Origin: CAYWHE01 sp964458125
GTDB taxonomy: Bacteria > Bacteroidota > Bacteroidia > AKYH767-A > OLB10
Length of the DNA stretch: 10,584 nt
NCBI GenBank assembly: GCA_964458125.1
Contig: CAYWHE010000144.1
Location: forward strand, 1 to 10,584
Reading direction: 5' to 3'
Every line of letters starts with the position of its first letter. The first letter of the stretch is position 1. Both the position numbers and the translations under genes were made by a program. Positions 1-7,269 of this stretch are shown one piece after another. The notes below the pieces were generated by a model that ran no database searches, was not told the DNA's origin, and saw only the letters and a program-made list of their open reading frames with translations.

Positions 1-99
1 ACAAGGACAAAGTCCGAAGTGAAAGTCTTAGTCGAATGAATCCCGGTCGCGAAGCGAATCGGGATGGGTTCAGGGCTTTCCCTGGGGTTCATACCCTTG
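1..99. repeat. Dispersed structured repeat, copy 1
   Basis: This stretch matches 7270-7376 with only four mismatches (positions 11, 28, 33 and 66) over the first 72 bases. A variable piece of different length follows, then a shared 16-base end, GGGGTTCATACCCTTG. It contains three inverted repeats: GGAC-AAA-GTCC at 5-15; a 10-bp hairpin at 40-65 (ATCCCG and TCGC arms around a GAA loop, matched by GCGA and CGGGAT); and GGGT-TCAT-ACCC at 85-96. The ends are short inverted repeats (CAAGG and CCTTG). The mismatches to the other copy fall outside the stems. It codes for nothing visible. It could be a REP- or MITE-like intergenic element. The left end may extend beyond the window. Confidence 0.85.
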
Positions 100-327
100 A
101 TTTCGCCAAGCGGTTTACAACGGTATCGCCGATTTCCTTCTTTTCCATACCTTGGTAAAGTTCATCCGTGTTACCTATGTTGCCCTTAACCGGTTTACAG
201 ATCAGGTAAAAGCCTGCGGGGATCAGCTGAAGACACCCTGGAATGCAGGCATCATTGCTGGCTCCGGGCTTCTCCGTCTCACCGGAAAAATTATTGTATT
301 TTGTCTCCCTCATTTGGCCATCCCGGT
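100..327. other. Spacer before the permease, nothing recognised
   Basis: Together with the repeat at 1-99 this makes 327 bases without a supported gene. I see no RNA gene, clear terminator or convincing TAnnTTTG promoter. The nearest promoter-like string is TATTTTG at 297-303, one base short of the consensus spacing, so the permease promoter is unresolved. Confidence 0.5.
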
Positions 328-1677
328 ATGAATGCCATCGGTATCAAACCCAAACTCCGCACCTTCGACTTTACCATCATCGTCATCAGCCTGGTGATCG
401 GCATGGGGATTTTTCGCAACCCCTCCCAGGTGGCGCTGAAGGCGGAAATACCATCTGTTTTCTTTGCGGCCTGGATCACCGGCGCCATCATCAGCTTTAT
501 CGGGGCCCTCACCTTTGCCGAAATAGGCTCCCGGTATCCCGCACCCGGGGGATTTTATAAAATATTCTCGCATTGCTATCATCCGGCCTTTGCCTTCATG
601 GTCAACTGGGTCACGGTCATCAGCAATGCCGCCTCCACTGGCCTGGTGGCCATGATGGGGTCGGCCTATATCGCCCCCTTGTTGCTTCCCGGCTGGAAGG
701 AGGAGCAGGCCGTTGCATTCATCAGTATCGGATCCATCTTCGTCATTTATTTCGTCAACCTGCTGGGTATCACGATCAGTTCCAAAACATTGAACGGCCT
801 GATGTTTATTAAGATGGGCATGCTGCTGTTGCTGATTTCCATGATCTTTGTTGCAGAACCGGCACCCGAAACAAGGATGGCCGGGGTAAGCGCTTACCTG
901 CCTGCTTCAGACTGGCTCAGGGCCTTTACGCTGAGCTTTATCCCCGTCTTTTTCACCTACGGCGGCTACCAGCAAACCATGAACTTCGGCGGAGATGTGC
1001 ATGAACCCTCCAGCACCATGCCCAAAGGAATTTTCATTGGTATGCTGCTCATTCTCTTTTTTTACCTCGGGGTGAATTATTCCTGCTACCGGGTATTGGG
1101 CTTTACCCATCTGCAGCAAACCACCACTCTGGCTGCGGACATGACTGGCAGCTTATTCGGTCTTGAAGCTGAACGTATCGTATCGGTTGTCATGTTCCTG
1201 GCTGTGATGGCCTATGTCAACGTGTCCATCATGAGCAACCCCCGCATTTATTACGCCATGGCCCAGGACAGGGTCCTGCCTGCCATATTCGGCAGGGTGC
1301 ATGCCCGCACGCAGGTACAGGTGGTGGGCGTCACCGTATTTTGTGCCTTTATCATCATCAGCCTCACCCTGGTCAAATCCTTCCAGGGCATCCTGGATTA
1401 TGTGATGTTCTTCGACAGCATCAGCCTCATCACCGCAGCGGCGGCCATCTTCATTCTCCGAAACAGGGCCCGACGGGAAAATCTACCGGATGCACATGTC
1501 TATAAACTCAAAGGATACCCGTATTTGCCTGTTCTATATATCCTCGTATACGGGGTGGTGAATATAGCCGTCCTGTTGTCGAATCCGCAGTCGGCCGCCT
1601 GGGGCTTCCTGCTCTTCCTGGCCGGGTTCCCGTTATTTTATATACTTCAAAGAATCACCGGGAAAAAAAATTCATGA
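328..1677 (+). CDS. APC-family amino acid permease
   Basis: A 449-residue inner-membrane protein of the amino acid-polyamine-organocation (APC) superfamily, expected to import amino acids by proton symport or exchange. The GMGIF motif at residues 25-29 in the first membrane helix is the unwound substrate-binding segment typical of the family. FAEIGSRYPAPGG (about 63-75) is the conserved loop after helix 2. The rest is a succession of hydrophobic segments compatible with about 12 helices, and the length is normal. The ATG at 328 is preferred over an upstream in-frame TTG at 301, because the extra nine residues look unlike a family N-terminus and the sequence from 328 runs straight into helix 1. 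No Shine-Dalgarno sequence is visible, as is common in Bacteroidota. The substrate cannot be read from sequence. The aminotransferase gene follows 157 bases downstream on the same strand. Confidence 0.92.
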   Translation: MNAIGIKPKLRTFDFTIIVISLVIGMGIFRNPSQVALKAEIPSVFFAAWITGAIISFIGALTFAEIGSRYPAPGGFYKIFSHCYHPAFAFMVNWVTVISNAASTGLVAMMGSAYIAPLLLPGWKEEQAVAFISIGSIFVIYFVNLLGITISSKTLNGLMFIKMGMLLLLISMIFVAEPAPETRMAGVSAYLPASDWLRAFTLSFIPVFFTYGGYQQTMNFGGDVHEPSSTMPKGIFIGMLLILFFYLGVNYSCYRVLGFTHLQQTTTLAADMTGSLFGLEAERIVSVVMFLAVMAYVNVSIMSNPRIYYAMAQDRVLPAIFGRVHARTQVQVVGVTVFCAFIIISLTLVKSFQGILDYVMFFDSISLITAAAAIFILRNRARRENLPDAHVYKLKGYPYLPVLYILVYGVVNIAVLLSNPQSAAWGFLLFLAGFPLFYILQRITGKKNS

Positions 1678-1743
1678 TGGTAATGGTCCAAATAAAAGGC
1701 CGAAGTGCTTTTCCTGAACAGTCAGGCACGGGAAACGAAAACA

Positions 1744-1751
1744 TATATTTG
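1744..1751 (+). promoter_or_regulatory. Candidate -7 element for the aminotransferase gene
   Basis: TATATTTG matches the Bacteroidota -7 consensus TAnnTTTG exactly and lies 84 bases before the ATG at 1835. I find no TTG at the expected -33 distance, so the call rests on the octamer alone. If it is real, the leader would be about 75-80 bases. Confidence 0.35.
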
Positions 1752-1834
1752 GGATTGCAATTTCAGGATGCTCATATTGCAGAGGAAAAAAATTAAACGA
1801 GAAAGAACCATCATTAATAAACACTCGCCGAAAC

Positions 1835-3007
1835 ATGGAAAACGCTGCTCAACTCAAATCCCTTTTCCTTTTGGATCCCGGAATCACATTTCTGAACTTC
1901 GGTTCATTTGGCTCTTGTCCAAAGCCCGTTATGGAGGATTACATCCGCTGGCATTATAATCTCGAAAGGGAACCCGTTCAATTCATGATGGTCAATGGAC
2001 CCCGCTTCCTGAAGGAATCCAGGGATGCCCTGGGACGTTATGTCGGCTGTGACGGGGATGACCTGGTATATACGATGAACCCATCCTACGCCATCAATAT
2101 CATCGCCAAAAGTTTTCCCTTGCAGGAAGGGGATGAGATACTCAGCACCAGCCTGGAATACGGCACCATGGACCGTACGTGGAAATATTATTGCGGAAAA
2201 CACGGAGCGCGATACATCAGGCAGTCCGTTTCCTTGCCCATACCGTCCAAAGAGGAGTTCTTAAAGGAGTTCTGGAAGGGTTATTCCCCCGGGACCAAAG
2301 CCGTCTTCATCAGCCATATCACCAGTTCCACCGGTTTGATCCTGCCTGTGAAAGAAATCTGTGAACGGGCGAAGGAACTTGGCCTCATCACGATCGTGGA
2401 TGGCGCTCATGTTCCCGGTCAATTACCCCTTGACCTGCAAACCCTGCCTGCCGATATCTATACCGGGGCCTGCCATAAATGGATGATGACGCCTAAAGGT
2501 TGCTCCTTCCTGTATGTGAAAAGGGAATTTCAGCATTGGTTTGATCCCCTGCTCATCAGTTGGGGATTTGAAAGCCTGAAACCATCACATTCACGTTTTA
2601 TTGACTACCATGAGTTGCAGGGCACCCGCGATTTTTCAGCCTTCCTCACCGTACCTGCCGCCCTGCGTTTTATGGAAGAACACCAGTGGCCGGAGCAGGC
2701 TGCACGATGCCGAAACCTCGTCCAGGAATACGGACCCCGGCTTTGTTCTCTTCTAAATACCCGGCCCCTGGCCCCTCTTGCCGATGATTTTTACGGACAG
2801 CTGTTCAGCGCACGAATCCAAACCGGCGATCCGGAAAAACTGCAGCAACTTTTATTTCAGAAATATAAGATCGAAATACCCGTGATGCGGCATGATGACC
2901 AGGTCTTCATCCGCTTTTCCGTACAAGCCTATAATTCTCCGGAAGACCTGGAAAATCTGCTGAATGCCTTGAAGAATATACAAAAAACAACTTCGTTGCT
3001 TAACTAA
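1835..3007 (+). CDS. Class V aminotransferase-fold PLP enzyme (isopenicillin N epimerase-like)
   Basis: A 390-residue cytoplasmic fold-type I PLP enzyme of the class V group, which includes cysteine desulfurases, isopenicillin N epimerase (CefD) and EgtE-like lyases. The N-terminal LNFGSFGSCPKPV (about 20-32) resembles the family's LNHGSFG opening. VDGAH at 188-192 supplies the Asp (D189) that contacts the PLP ring nitrogen, and CHKWM at 213-217 holds K215, the expected Schiff-base lysine. A short C-terminal domain ends with VFIRFSVQAYNSPED, typical of the fold. I see no obvious catalytic cysteine loop of IscS/SufS, so cysteine desulfurase is unlikely; the exact reaction (epimerase, lyase or desulfurase-like) cannot be decided. 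The ATG at 1835 is the first good start and fits the family N-terminus. The upstream permease could feed it amino acids, but this is only positional inference. Confidence 0.88.
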   Translation: MENAAQLKSLFLLDPGITFLNFGSFGSCPKPVMEDYIRWHYNLEREPVQFMMVNGPRFLKESRDALGRYVGCDGDDLVYTMNPSYAINIIAKSFPLQEGDEILSTSLEYGTMDRTWKYYCGKHGARYIRQSVSLPIPSKEEFLKEFWKGYSPGTKAVFISHITSSTGLILPVKEICERAKELGLITIVDGAHVPGQLPLDLQTLPADIYTGACHKWMMTPKGCSFLYVKREFQHWFDPLLISWGFESLKPSHSRFIDYHELQGTRDFSAFLTVPAALRFMEEHQWPEQAARCRNLVQEYGPRLCSLLNTRPLAPLADDFYGQLFSARIQTGDPEKLQQLLFQKYKIEIPVMRHDDQVFIRFSVQAYNSPEDLENLLNALKNIQKTTSLLN

Positions 3008-3073
3008 AATCGCAAAGCTTTTTTTTGGTCTGAAGTGTCAGGTATACCAGAACCATTAAACAATTAACTAATC

Positions 3074-3117
3074 CCTGAATGAGAATGGCAGTTCTACAAC
3101 TGCATTTTTCCTTCAGG
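3074..3117 (+). terminator. Long hairpin, probable terminator of the aminotransferase gene
   Basis: The inner stem is GCAGTT-CTAC-AACTGC (3088-3103) followed by A and TTTTT (3105-3109), the layout of an intrinsic terminator. The arms also continue outward: GAGAA (3081-3085) can pair with TTTTC (3106-3110), and CCTGAA (3074-3079) with TTCAGG (3112-3117). This makes about 17 pairs (one G-U) interrupted by small internal loops. A second AACTGC at 3121-3126 could compete for the GCAGTT arm. It lies 67 bases after the stop at 3007. Confidence 0.5.
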
Positions 3118-3163
3118 TTGAACTGCTCCCGCAACCCCTGTTGTGTCAGGATTATTTTTTCCT

Positions 3164-3191
3164 GGTGAATTCACCCCGCCAGGTGGCGGGG
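3164..3191. repeat. Palindrome plus GC-rich hairpin
   Basis: GGTGAATTCACC (3164-3175) is a perfect 12-base palindrome. It overlaps a perfect 7-bp hairpin, CCCCGCC-AGGT-GGCGGGG (3174-3191). The 9-mer TTCACCCCG occurs at 3170-3178 and again at 3200-3208. No T-run follows, so it does not look like a terminator. Its role is unknown. Confidence 0.6.
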
Positions 3192-3274
3192 CAGGGTAGT
3201 TCACCCCGTGCTGTTCCCGTTTAAGCCTCCCAAGGGGAAACTTCCTGCCCGCAATTGTCGGATGTTGAAAGTTT

Positions 3275-3307
3275 GGTGTCAGGAGATTCTGATTTTAACC
3301 TGTCACC
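3275..3307. repeat. 9-bp inverted repeat with 15-base loop
   Basis: GGTGTCAGG (3275-3283) and CCTGTCACC (3299-3307) are inverted copies with one central T-T mismatch. The related string TGTCAGG also occurs at 3038-3044 and 3144-3150, so the motif recurs three times within this spacer. The function is unknown. Confidence 0.45.
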
Positions 3308-3330
3308 GCTTTCGGCCTCATTCAAACCGC

Positions 3331-3350
3331 CTGCTGTCTCCTGCTGTTTC
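3331..3350. repeat. Tandem 10-mer duplication
   Basis: CTGCTGTCTC is followed directly by CTGCTGTTTC, two head-to-tail 10-mers differing at one base. This is minor and may be chance or slippage. Confidence 0.4.
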
Positions 3351-3485
3351 TCCCCATTCCCTGAACGGATTTCATTCAACTAAAGCTTTTCACTCAACCC
3401 CGGGTAAGGCGTGTAACCGGTAAGGTCTGCTGAAACCGCAAGGAAAAAACGATAATCAAATTTTCCCTGAACCGTTTCACGGTCA

Positions 3486-3517
3486 TTGGAATTCATACGG
3501 GAATAATGATACTTTTG
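3486..3517 (+). promoter_or_regulatory. Bacteroidota-type promoter of the sensor kinase gene
   Basis: TTG at 3486-3488 is separated by 21 bases from TACTTTTG at 3510-3517. This fits the Bacteroidota primary sigma consensus TTG-N17-23-TAnnTTTG exactly. Transcription would start around 3524, giving a leader of about 38 bases before the ATG at 3562. The inverted repeat ACCGT-TTC-ACGGT at 3471-3483 sits immediately upstream of the -33 element, where an activator could bind. Confidence 0.6.
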
Positions 3518-3561
3518 CGGTATAACAATTATTGACAGATGGTTCGTTTTTGAAAGTTGAG

Positions 3562-5328
3562 ATGAAAAATCCCCGCCCGGTTAAATTTATTTTCTTTTTC
3601 CTCCTCCACTTTGCCTTCCTCTTCCCCCTGGAGGCCGGGAACCCTTCCGGCCTGGCTCTGGCCGATAGTTTGAGAAAGATGGCCGGTTCTGATCCGGATA
3701 AGGTCATTCGGGTTGCGGATAGCCTGGAAAAGGCAGCTCTTGAAATGGGAGACAGCCTGTTGTACGTCCGGACCCTGGACGCGAAAGGATTGGCTAAACG
3801 CAATAAGGGTGATTATGCGGAAGCGATCCGGATTCATTCCCTGGCCTATTCGATTTACCAGCAAATGCATAACCAGCGATCTGCAGCCGGAAACCTGAGC
3901 AGCATCGGCATCATTATGCTCCGGACCAACCAGATGAAGGAGGCGAAGAAATATTTTCTCGATGCCTTGAAAATGCTTGAGCCAACTGATTCCGTCATGC
4001 TGAATGTGGTGTACACCAACCTTGGTGTGGCCTATGATTATTCCGACCGTCCTGATAAGGCCATTGAATCCTACCAGCAGGCCATGCGATACATCAACCC
4101 GACAGATAAGTATTCCCTGGCGGTGTCGGAATTGAATATCGGGGTTTGTCATGATTTTCTGAAAGACTTCAGACAGGCTGAAGCCTGTTACTTCCGGGCG
4201 CTGGAATACCAGAAATCCACGGGCAACCAGGATTTACTGGCCAGGATCTGCATTTCACTGGGGGGCATGTATTTCGAACGCGGCAATATGGAAAAAGCCT
4301 ATGAGTTTTTTGAAAGGGGAGGGAAGGCTGCAAAGGAAAGTCATTCGGTGGAATTGGAAGAGAAATATTACGAAAATCTTATTCCTTTCTATATACGGAA
4401 AAAGGACAGTGAGAAGGCACTGTATTATGTCGGGAAGCTGAATAAACTGAAGGCTGAGATCTACAGCCGGGAGCAGTCTAAAAGTATTGCAGAAGCCGAA
4501 ACTCATTTCAAGGTGGCTTTAAAAAACAAGGAAATCGAAAACCTGACCATCAGCAAGAACCTCGCTGACCTGAAAATGGAGCGGGACCGCTGGATACGGC
4601 TGATCATGCTGGGGGTGTTAACCCTGAGTCTGATCATTCTTTTTATTGTATACCGGAATTATAAGCTCCGGAAAAAGAATATCTACCTGCTGGCCCGCGA
4701 GAAAAAACTGGTGGAAAGTGAAAAGATGATACTGGAGAAAAACAATGAGCTGCTCGAAAGTCAGAATATACTGGCACGGTATGAAATTCTGAAAAGCCAG
4801 GTGAGCCCGCATTTCCTGTTCAATACACTTAACGCCTTGTCGTACCTCATTGAAAGCGATCCTGAAAAAGCCGTGGCCTTCACCAATGCGTTTTCAAAAT
4901 TATACAGGAAAGTGCTGGAGCTGAAGGATAAAAACCTGATCACCCTGGAGGAAGAACTCAGCCATGTGACTTCTTATTTTTTCCTGCAGCAAACCCGTTT
5001 TGGCAATAAATTAAAAATAAGGCAGGAGATCGGAAAGGAATGTTTGCAGTGCCGCCTGCCGCCATTCTGCATTCAGCTGACCGTTGAAAATGCCATCAAC
5101 CATAACCGGGTGACGGAAACAGAACCCTTGATGATCCGCATATATACGAAGGATCATGTCCTGTATATTGAAAACAACCTTCAGCCCAGGGCCGAAACGG
5201 TAAAATCTACCTCCGTGGGAATTGCCAATATCCGGGCGCGGTATTCTTTTTTTACTGAAAATGCCCCGGAGTTTACCAAAACAAGCGGTACCTTTATTGC
5301 CAGACTTCCCCTTCTTTCCGCAGAATGA
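3562..5328 (+). CDS. TPR-containing LytS/YehU-type sensor histidine kinase
   Basis: A 588-residue membrane sensor kinase. Residues 1-26 form a signal peptide (basic start, then IFFFLLHFAFLF). Residues about 60-310 are tetratricopeptide repeats (for example the helices around YTNLGVAYDYSDRPDKAIESYQQAM at 151-175), placed in the periplasm. One membrane helix spans about 345-365 (LIMLGVLTLSLIILFIVY), followed by a charged coiled coil to about 410. The cytoplasmic part is a His_kinase (PF06580) domain with the phospho-acceptor in SPHFLFN (H417), then an HATPase with the N-box VENAINHN (508-515) and a final G-box, SVGIANIRARY, where the usual GIGLxN is altered. Such kinases normally phosphorylate a LytTR response regulator encoded next door; none is visible here. 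The ATG at 3562 is chosen over the in-frame TTG at 3532 because it starts the signal peptide directly and suits the promoter at 3486-3517. Confidence 0.92.
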   Translation: MKNPRPVKFIFFFLLHFAFLFPLEAGNPSGLALADSLRKMAGSDPDKVIRVADSLEKAALEMGDSLLYVRTLDAKGLAKRNKGDYAEAIRIHSLAYSIYQQMHNQRSAAGNLSSIGIIMLRTNQMKEAKKYFLDALKMLEPTDSVMLNVVYTNLGVAYDYSDRPDKAIESYQQAMRYINPTDKYSLAVSELNIGVCHDFLKDFRQAEACYFRALEYQKSTGNQDLLARICISLGGMYFERGNMEKAYEFFERGGKAAKESHSVELEEKYYENLIPFYIRKKDSEKALYYVGKLNKLKAEIYSREQSKSIAEAETHFKVALKNKEIENLTISKNLADLKMERDRWIRLIMLGVLTLSLIILFIVYRNYKLRKKNIYLLAREKKLVESEKMILEKNNELLESQNILARYEILKSQVSPHFLFNTLNALSYLIESDPEKAVAFTNAFSKLYRKVLELKDKNLITLEEELSHVTSYFFLQQTRFGNKLKIRQEIGKECLQCRLPPFCIQLTVENAINHNRVTETEPLMIRIYTKDHVLYIENNLQPRAETVKSTSVGIANIRARYSFFTENAPEFTKTSGTFIARLPLLSAE

Positions 5329-5516
5329 AACAAATGCTGAAATTGGAACCTGCCGGCGAAATGCTGATCAGGGACCGCTACCCACTGCTGCTGCCGGCAA
5401 TTTTTCAATCGGGAACAACAAACGCTTTATTTTGCCCTGAACGAACACTGCAGTTGTCACGGCAGATTTCATTCATGGCTGAACCCGGCAGCATGATCCA
5501 TTCCGTAAATAGTTAA
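5325..5516 (+). CDS. Doubtful 63-residue ORF overlapping the kinase stop
   Basis: The ATG overlaps the kinase TGA as ATGA, an arrangement that often couples translation. The predicted product (starting MKQMLKLEPAGEML) has no membrane helix, motif or family resemblance that I recognise, and it is not a LytTR or receiver domain. The DNA also carries a 7-bp inverted repeat, TGCCGGC at 5351-5357 and GCCGGCA at 5393-5399, followed by ATTTTTC, which could instead be a weak transcription end. Its stop lies at the start of the putative promoter of the next gene. It could be a real small protein, the remnant of a lost regulator gene, or an ORF by chance. Confidence 0.22.
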   Translation: MKQMLKLEPAGEMLIRDRYPLLLPAIFQSGTTNALFCPERTLQLSRQISFMAEPGSMIHSVNS

Positions 5517-5574
5517 TTTGCGTGGTAACGTTTTGTTTTCTAAATTGCTCAACATTCAAATTAAAATTGCCTTT

Positions 5575-7206
5575 ATGAAACTAAAGACCACCCTGTTCTT
5601 CATAGCCTTCCTTATTAACTGCAGCACAACCATCCGCGCCCAGAGCGAGAAATGGCATTATTACAATATGGCTGGTGACGGCCAGTGCGCCATTACTTCG
5701 TATAAGGATATGGTTTTCGATGGTGCGGGAAATACTTATGCTGTCGGCATCAACCTGGTGCCCTATGGTGGATATTGTTTCCGCCAGCCCAACATCATTG
5801 TGCACAAGTTTGATGACACGGGAAGCATCACCGCCACCTACCAGTATGATTATAACGGCCTGGAGGAAGATGATTTAGCCATATCCATCAAACGGGAAAA
5901 TTCAACCGGGAAAATCTATGTGCTGGGTTATTCGCATCAGTTTATGATATTACTGAAACTCACCGGCAACCTGGGTCTCCAGTACGAAAAACGGTTTTAC
6001 GATTTGAACCCGGTTTCCTTTGCCGTCGCATTTAACAGCGTTTTTGTCGCCGGCAATACGGGCGATGGTGCCGTGGTGCTGAGGTATAAAACCAGCAATA
6101 TGAAGTTGACGGGCTACAGCCTATACGAAGACGGCGTGGCCAGCGATCTGGATCTGACCTCCTCCGGGCTGGTTATCACGGGTTCTGTTCCCACCAATTC
6201 CAACGGACAGGCCCTTTTTGTTCAGCGCCTCGACAGCATGCTGCTGCCCGTATGGTCCAAAGTCTACAACCGCTACAGCGGTAATTACCAGGACCAGGGT
6301 TTGAAAGTGAGGGTGTTGAGCGATAATGTGTATGTGGGCGGAAATACCCAAAATGCCTCTGTTTCCAATATCGGCATGGTGATTAAATACAATTCCGCAG
6401 GTACACAGCAATGGGTGAAACTCCTGGCTAACAGCCCGGCAGCCAATGATTATGCTGCATTCCGGGATCTTTGCGGGGATGCCTACAATCAGGATATTTA
6501 TGCCCTGGGGTACAAATCGCCAGCCAACCGCCTGTACCGGTATAATACCGGCGGCACCAAACTTCTGGATAGTACGGTTACACCCCTGGCCACCGGACCG
6601 GGATATTTTGCAACTGAGTTGAAATGCATTTCAAATAACGGCTCCTCCCTGGAACAGGCAAGTTTGCTTTTTTTCTCCGGCCAGAATTATTATGTGAGTG
6701 GGTTCAGTAATTTTGAAAGATGTATCTCCTACTGGACCACCATCAGTGGTGCTTATGCCTGGTCTGATTATGATCAGCCCGGCGGTCTGGATCCTTCCTT
6801 TGGATTTACTTATGGAAAAGTGAATAAGCAGGTTACGCCAAATCTTTATTGTGCAGTCGGAGGCGGAAGGACGGAGTCTGGCAGTCCCCAGTCGTCCGGC
6901 TCAACCGGCGTGATCGATTGCTACAACATCGCTTCCCCCATGCCCAGGCCAAGCGGGACCACCTCGGATAACAGCATCCTCCTGCAGCCAAACCCTGCCG
7001 GAGAACAACTCACCGTGAATACAACCGGGTTTATGCAGTCGTATAAAATCCTGGACCCCGGCGGAATAGTTATGACATCCGGAAATGCTTCCGGCTTCCG
7101 GGCTGTCATTCCGGTCTCAGACCTCGTACCGGGTATGTACATGTTGCAGGTCCAAACCGTCAATGGCCAGCTGAGGCAAAAGTTCATCAGGGTGAACAAA
7201 AAATAA
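5575..7206 (+). CDS. Secreted beta-propeller-like protein with T9SS type A sorting domain
   Basis: A 543-residue exported protein. Residues 1-22 are a signal peptide (MKLKTTLFFIAFLINC, cleavage probably after IRA). The body shows recurring strand pairs ending in a small-residue turn: DGAGNTYAVG (49-58), TGKIYVLG (111-118), FNSVFVAG (153-160), SGLVITG (197-203), DNVYVGG (250-256) and QDIYALG (306-312). They are about 40-60 residues apart, like blades of an SBBP or similar beta-propeller. Residues about 466-543 are the type A C-terminal sorting domain: LQPNPAGEQLTVN, then SYKILDPGGIV, then LVPGMYMLQVQTVNG and a basic end. This domain sends cargo through the type IX secretion system to the cell surface. 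No enzymatic motif is seen; ligand binding or adhesion is possible. The ATG at 5575 opens the signal peptide, so the in-frame TTG at 5518 is not used. TTAATTTG at 5513-5520 is a one-mismatch -7 candidate. Confidence 0.9.
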   Translation: MKLKTTLFFIAFLINCSTTIRAQSEKWHYYNMAGDGQCAITSYKDMVFDGAGNTYAVGINLVPYGGYCFRQPNIIVHKFDDTGSITATYQYDYNGLEEDDLAISIKRENSTGKIYVLGYSHQFMILLKLTGNLGLQYEKRFYDLNPVSFAVAFNSVFVAGNTGDGAVVLRYKTSNMKLTGYSLYEDGVASDLDLTSSGLVITGSVPTNSNGQALFVQRLDSMLLPVWSKVYNRYSGNYQDQGLKVRVLSDNVYVGGNTQNASVSNIGMVIKYNSAGTQQWVKLLANSPAANDYAAFRDLCGDAYNQDIYALGYKSPANRLYRYNTGGTKLLDSTVTPLATGPGYFATELKCISNNGSSLEQASLLFFSGQNYYVSGFSNFERCISYWTTISGAYAWSDYDQPGGLDPSFGFTYGKVNKQVTPNLYCAVGGGRTESGSPQSSGSTGVIDCYNIASPMPRPSGTTSDNSILLQPNPAGEQLTVNTTGFMQSYKILDPGGIVMTSGNASGFRAVIPVSDLVPGMYMLQVQTVNGQLRQKFIRVNKK

Positions 7207-7211
7207 TGATC

Positions 7212-7234
7212 ATCCTCCTGTAAGGATTTTTTTT
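7212..7234 (+). terminator. Weak terminator candidate after the secreted protein gene
   Basis: ATCCT (7212-7216) pairs with AGGAT (7223-7227) around a six-base loop, and a run of eight T (7227-7234) follows. The stem has only five pairs. It lies just after the stop and would act before the repeat at 7270. The hairpin at 7387-7418 is far stronger. Confidence 0.35.
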
Positions 7235-7269
7235 AAGAGGGCGTTTTTATTCAATTCGACCGGACTTTT

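Larger units (their letters stand above)
3008..3531. other. Gene-free stretch rich in inverted repeats
   Basis: There is no convincing ORF on either strand here. A T8 run at 3019-3026 follows the aminotransferase stop but has no stem in front. The region then holds a 44-base hairpin (3074-3117), a palindrome plus GC hairpin (3164-3191), a 9-bp inverted repeat (3275-3307), a small tandem repeat (3331-3350), an ACCGT-TTC-ACGGT inverted repeat (3471-3483) and the promoter of the sensor kinase. I tested it by eye against SRP RNA, tmRNA and common riboswitch cores and recognised none of them. It may hold an unrecognised small RNA. Confidence 0.55.

Noticed and set aside
89..313. 74-residue minus-strand ORF before the permease
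   Set aside because: It has no recognisable domain, stops inside the dispersed repeat and would have to begin at the edge of, or inside, the permease start region. It is not supported as a gene.
1705..1729. Hairpin CCTGA-ACAG-TCAGG with flanking GTGC and GCAC after the permease
   Set aside because: The stem is short, with a one-sided TTTT bulge and no T-run after it, so it does not make a credible terminator.
3208..3423. 71-residue plus-strand ORF in the spacer
   Set aside because: The composition (many His, Pro, Cys, Arg) looks like translated non-coding DNA, and the frame runs through an inverted repeat and a tandem 10-mer repeat.
3008..3561. Riboswitch, SRP RNA or tmRNA in the long spacer
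   Set aside because: None of the conserved cores that I know could be found by eye. The palindromes alone do not identify a family.
3529..4152. 207-residue minus-strand ORF
   Set aside because: It lies opposite the kinase's signal peptide and TPR region, which has clear protein features. The antisense frame is a shadow.
5351..5405. 7-bp inverted repeat followed by ATTTTT as a terminator of the kinase gene
   Set aside because: The arms are 35 bases apart and GCCGGC is self-complementary, so a direct repeat explains it equally well. It was noted only under the small ORF.
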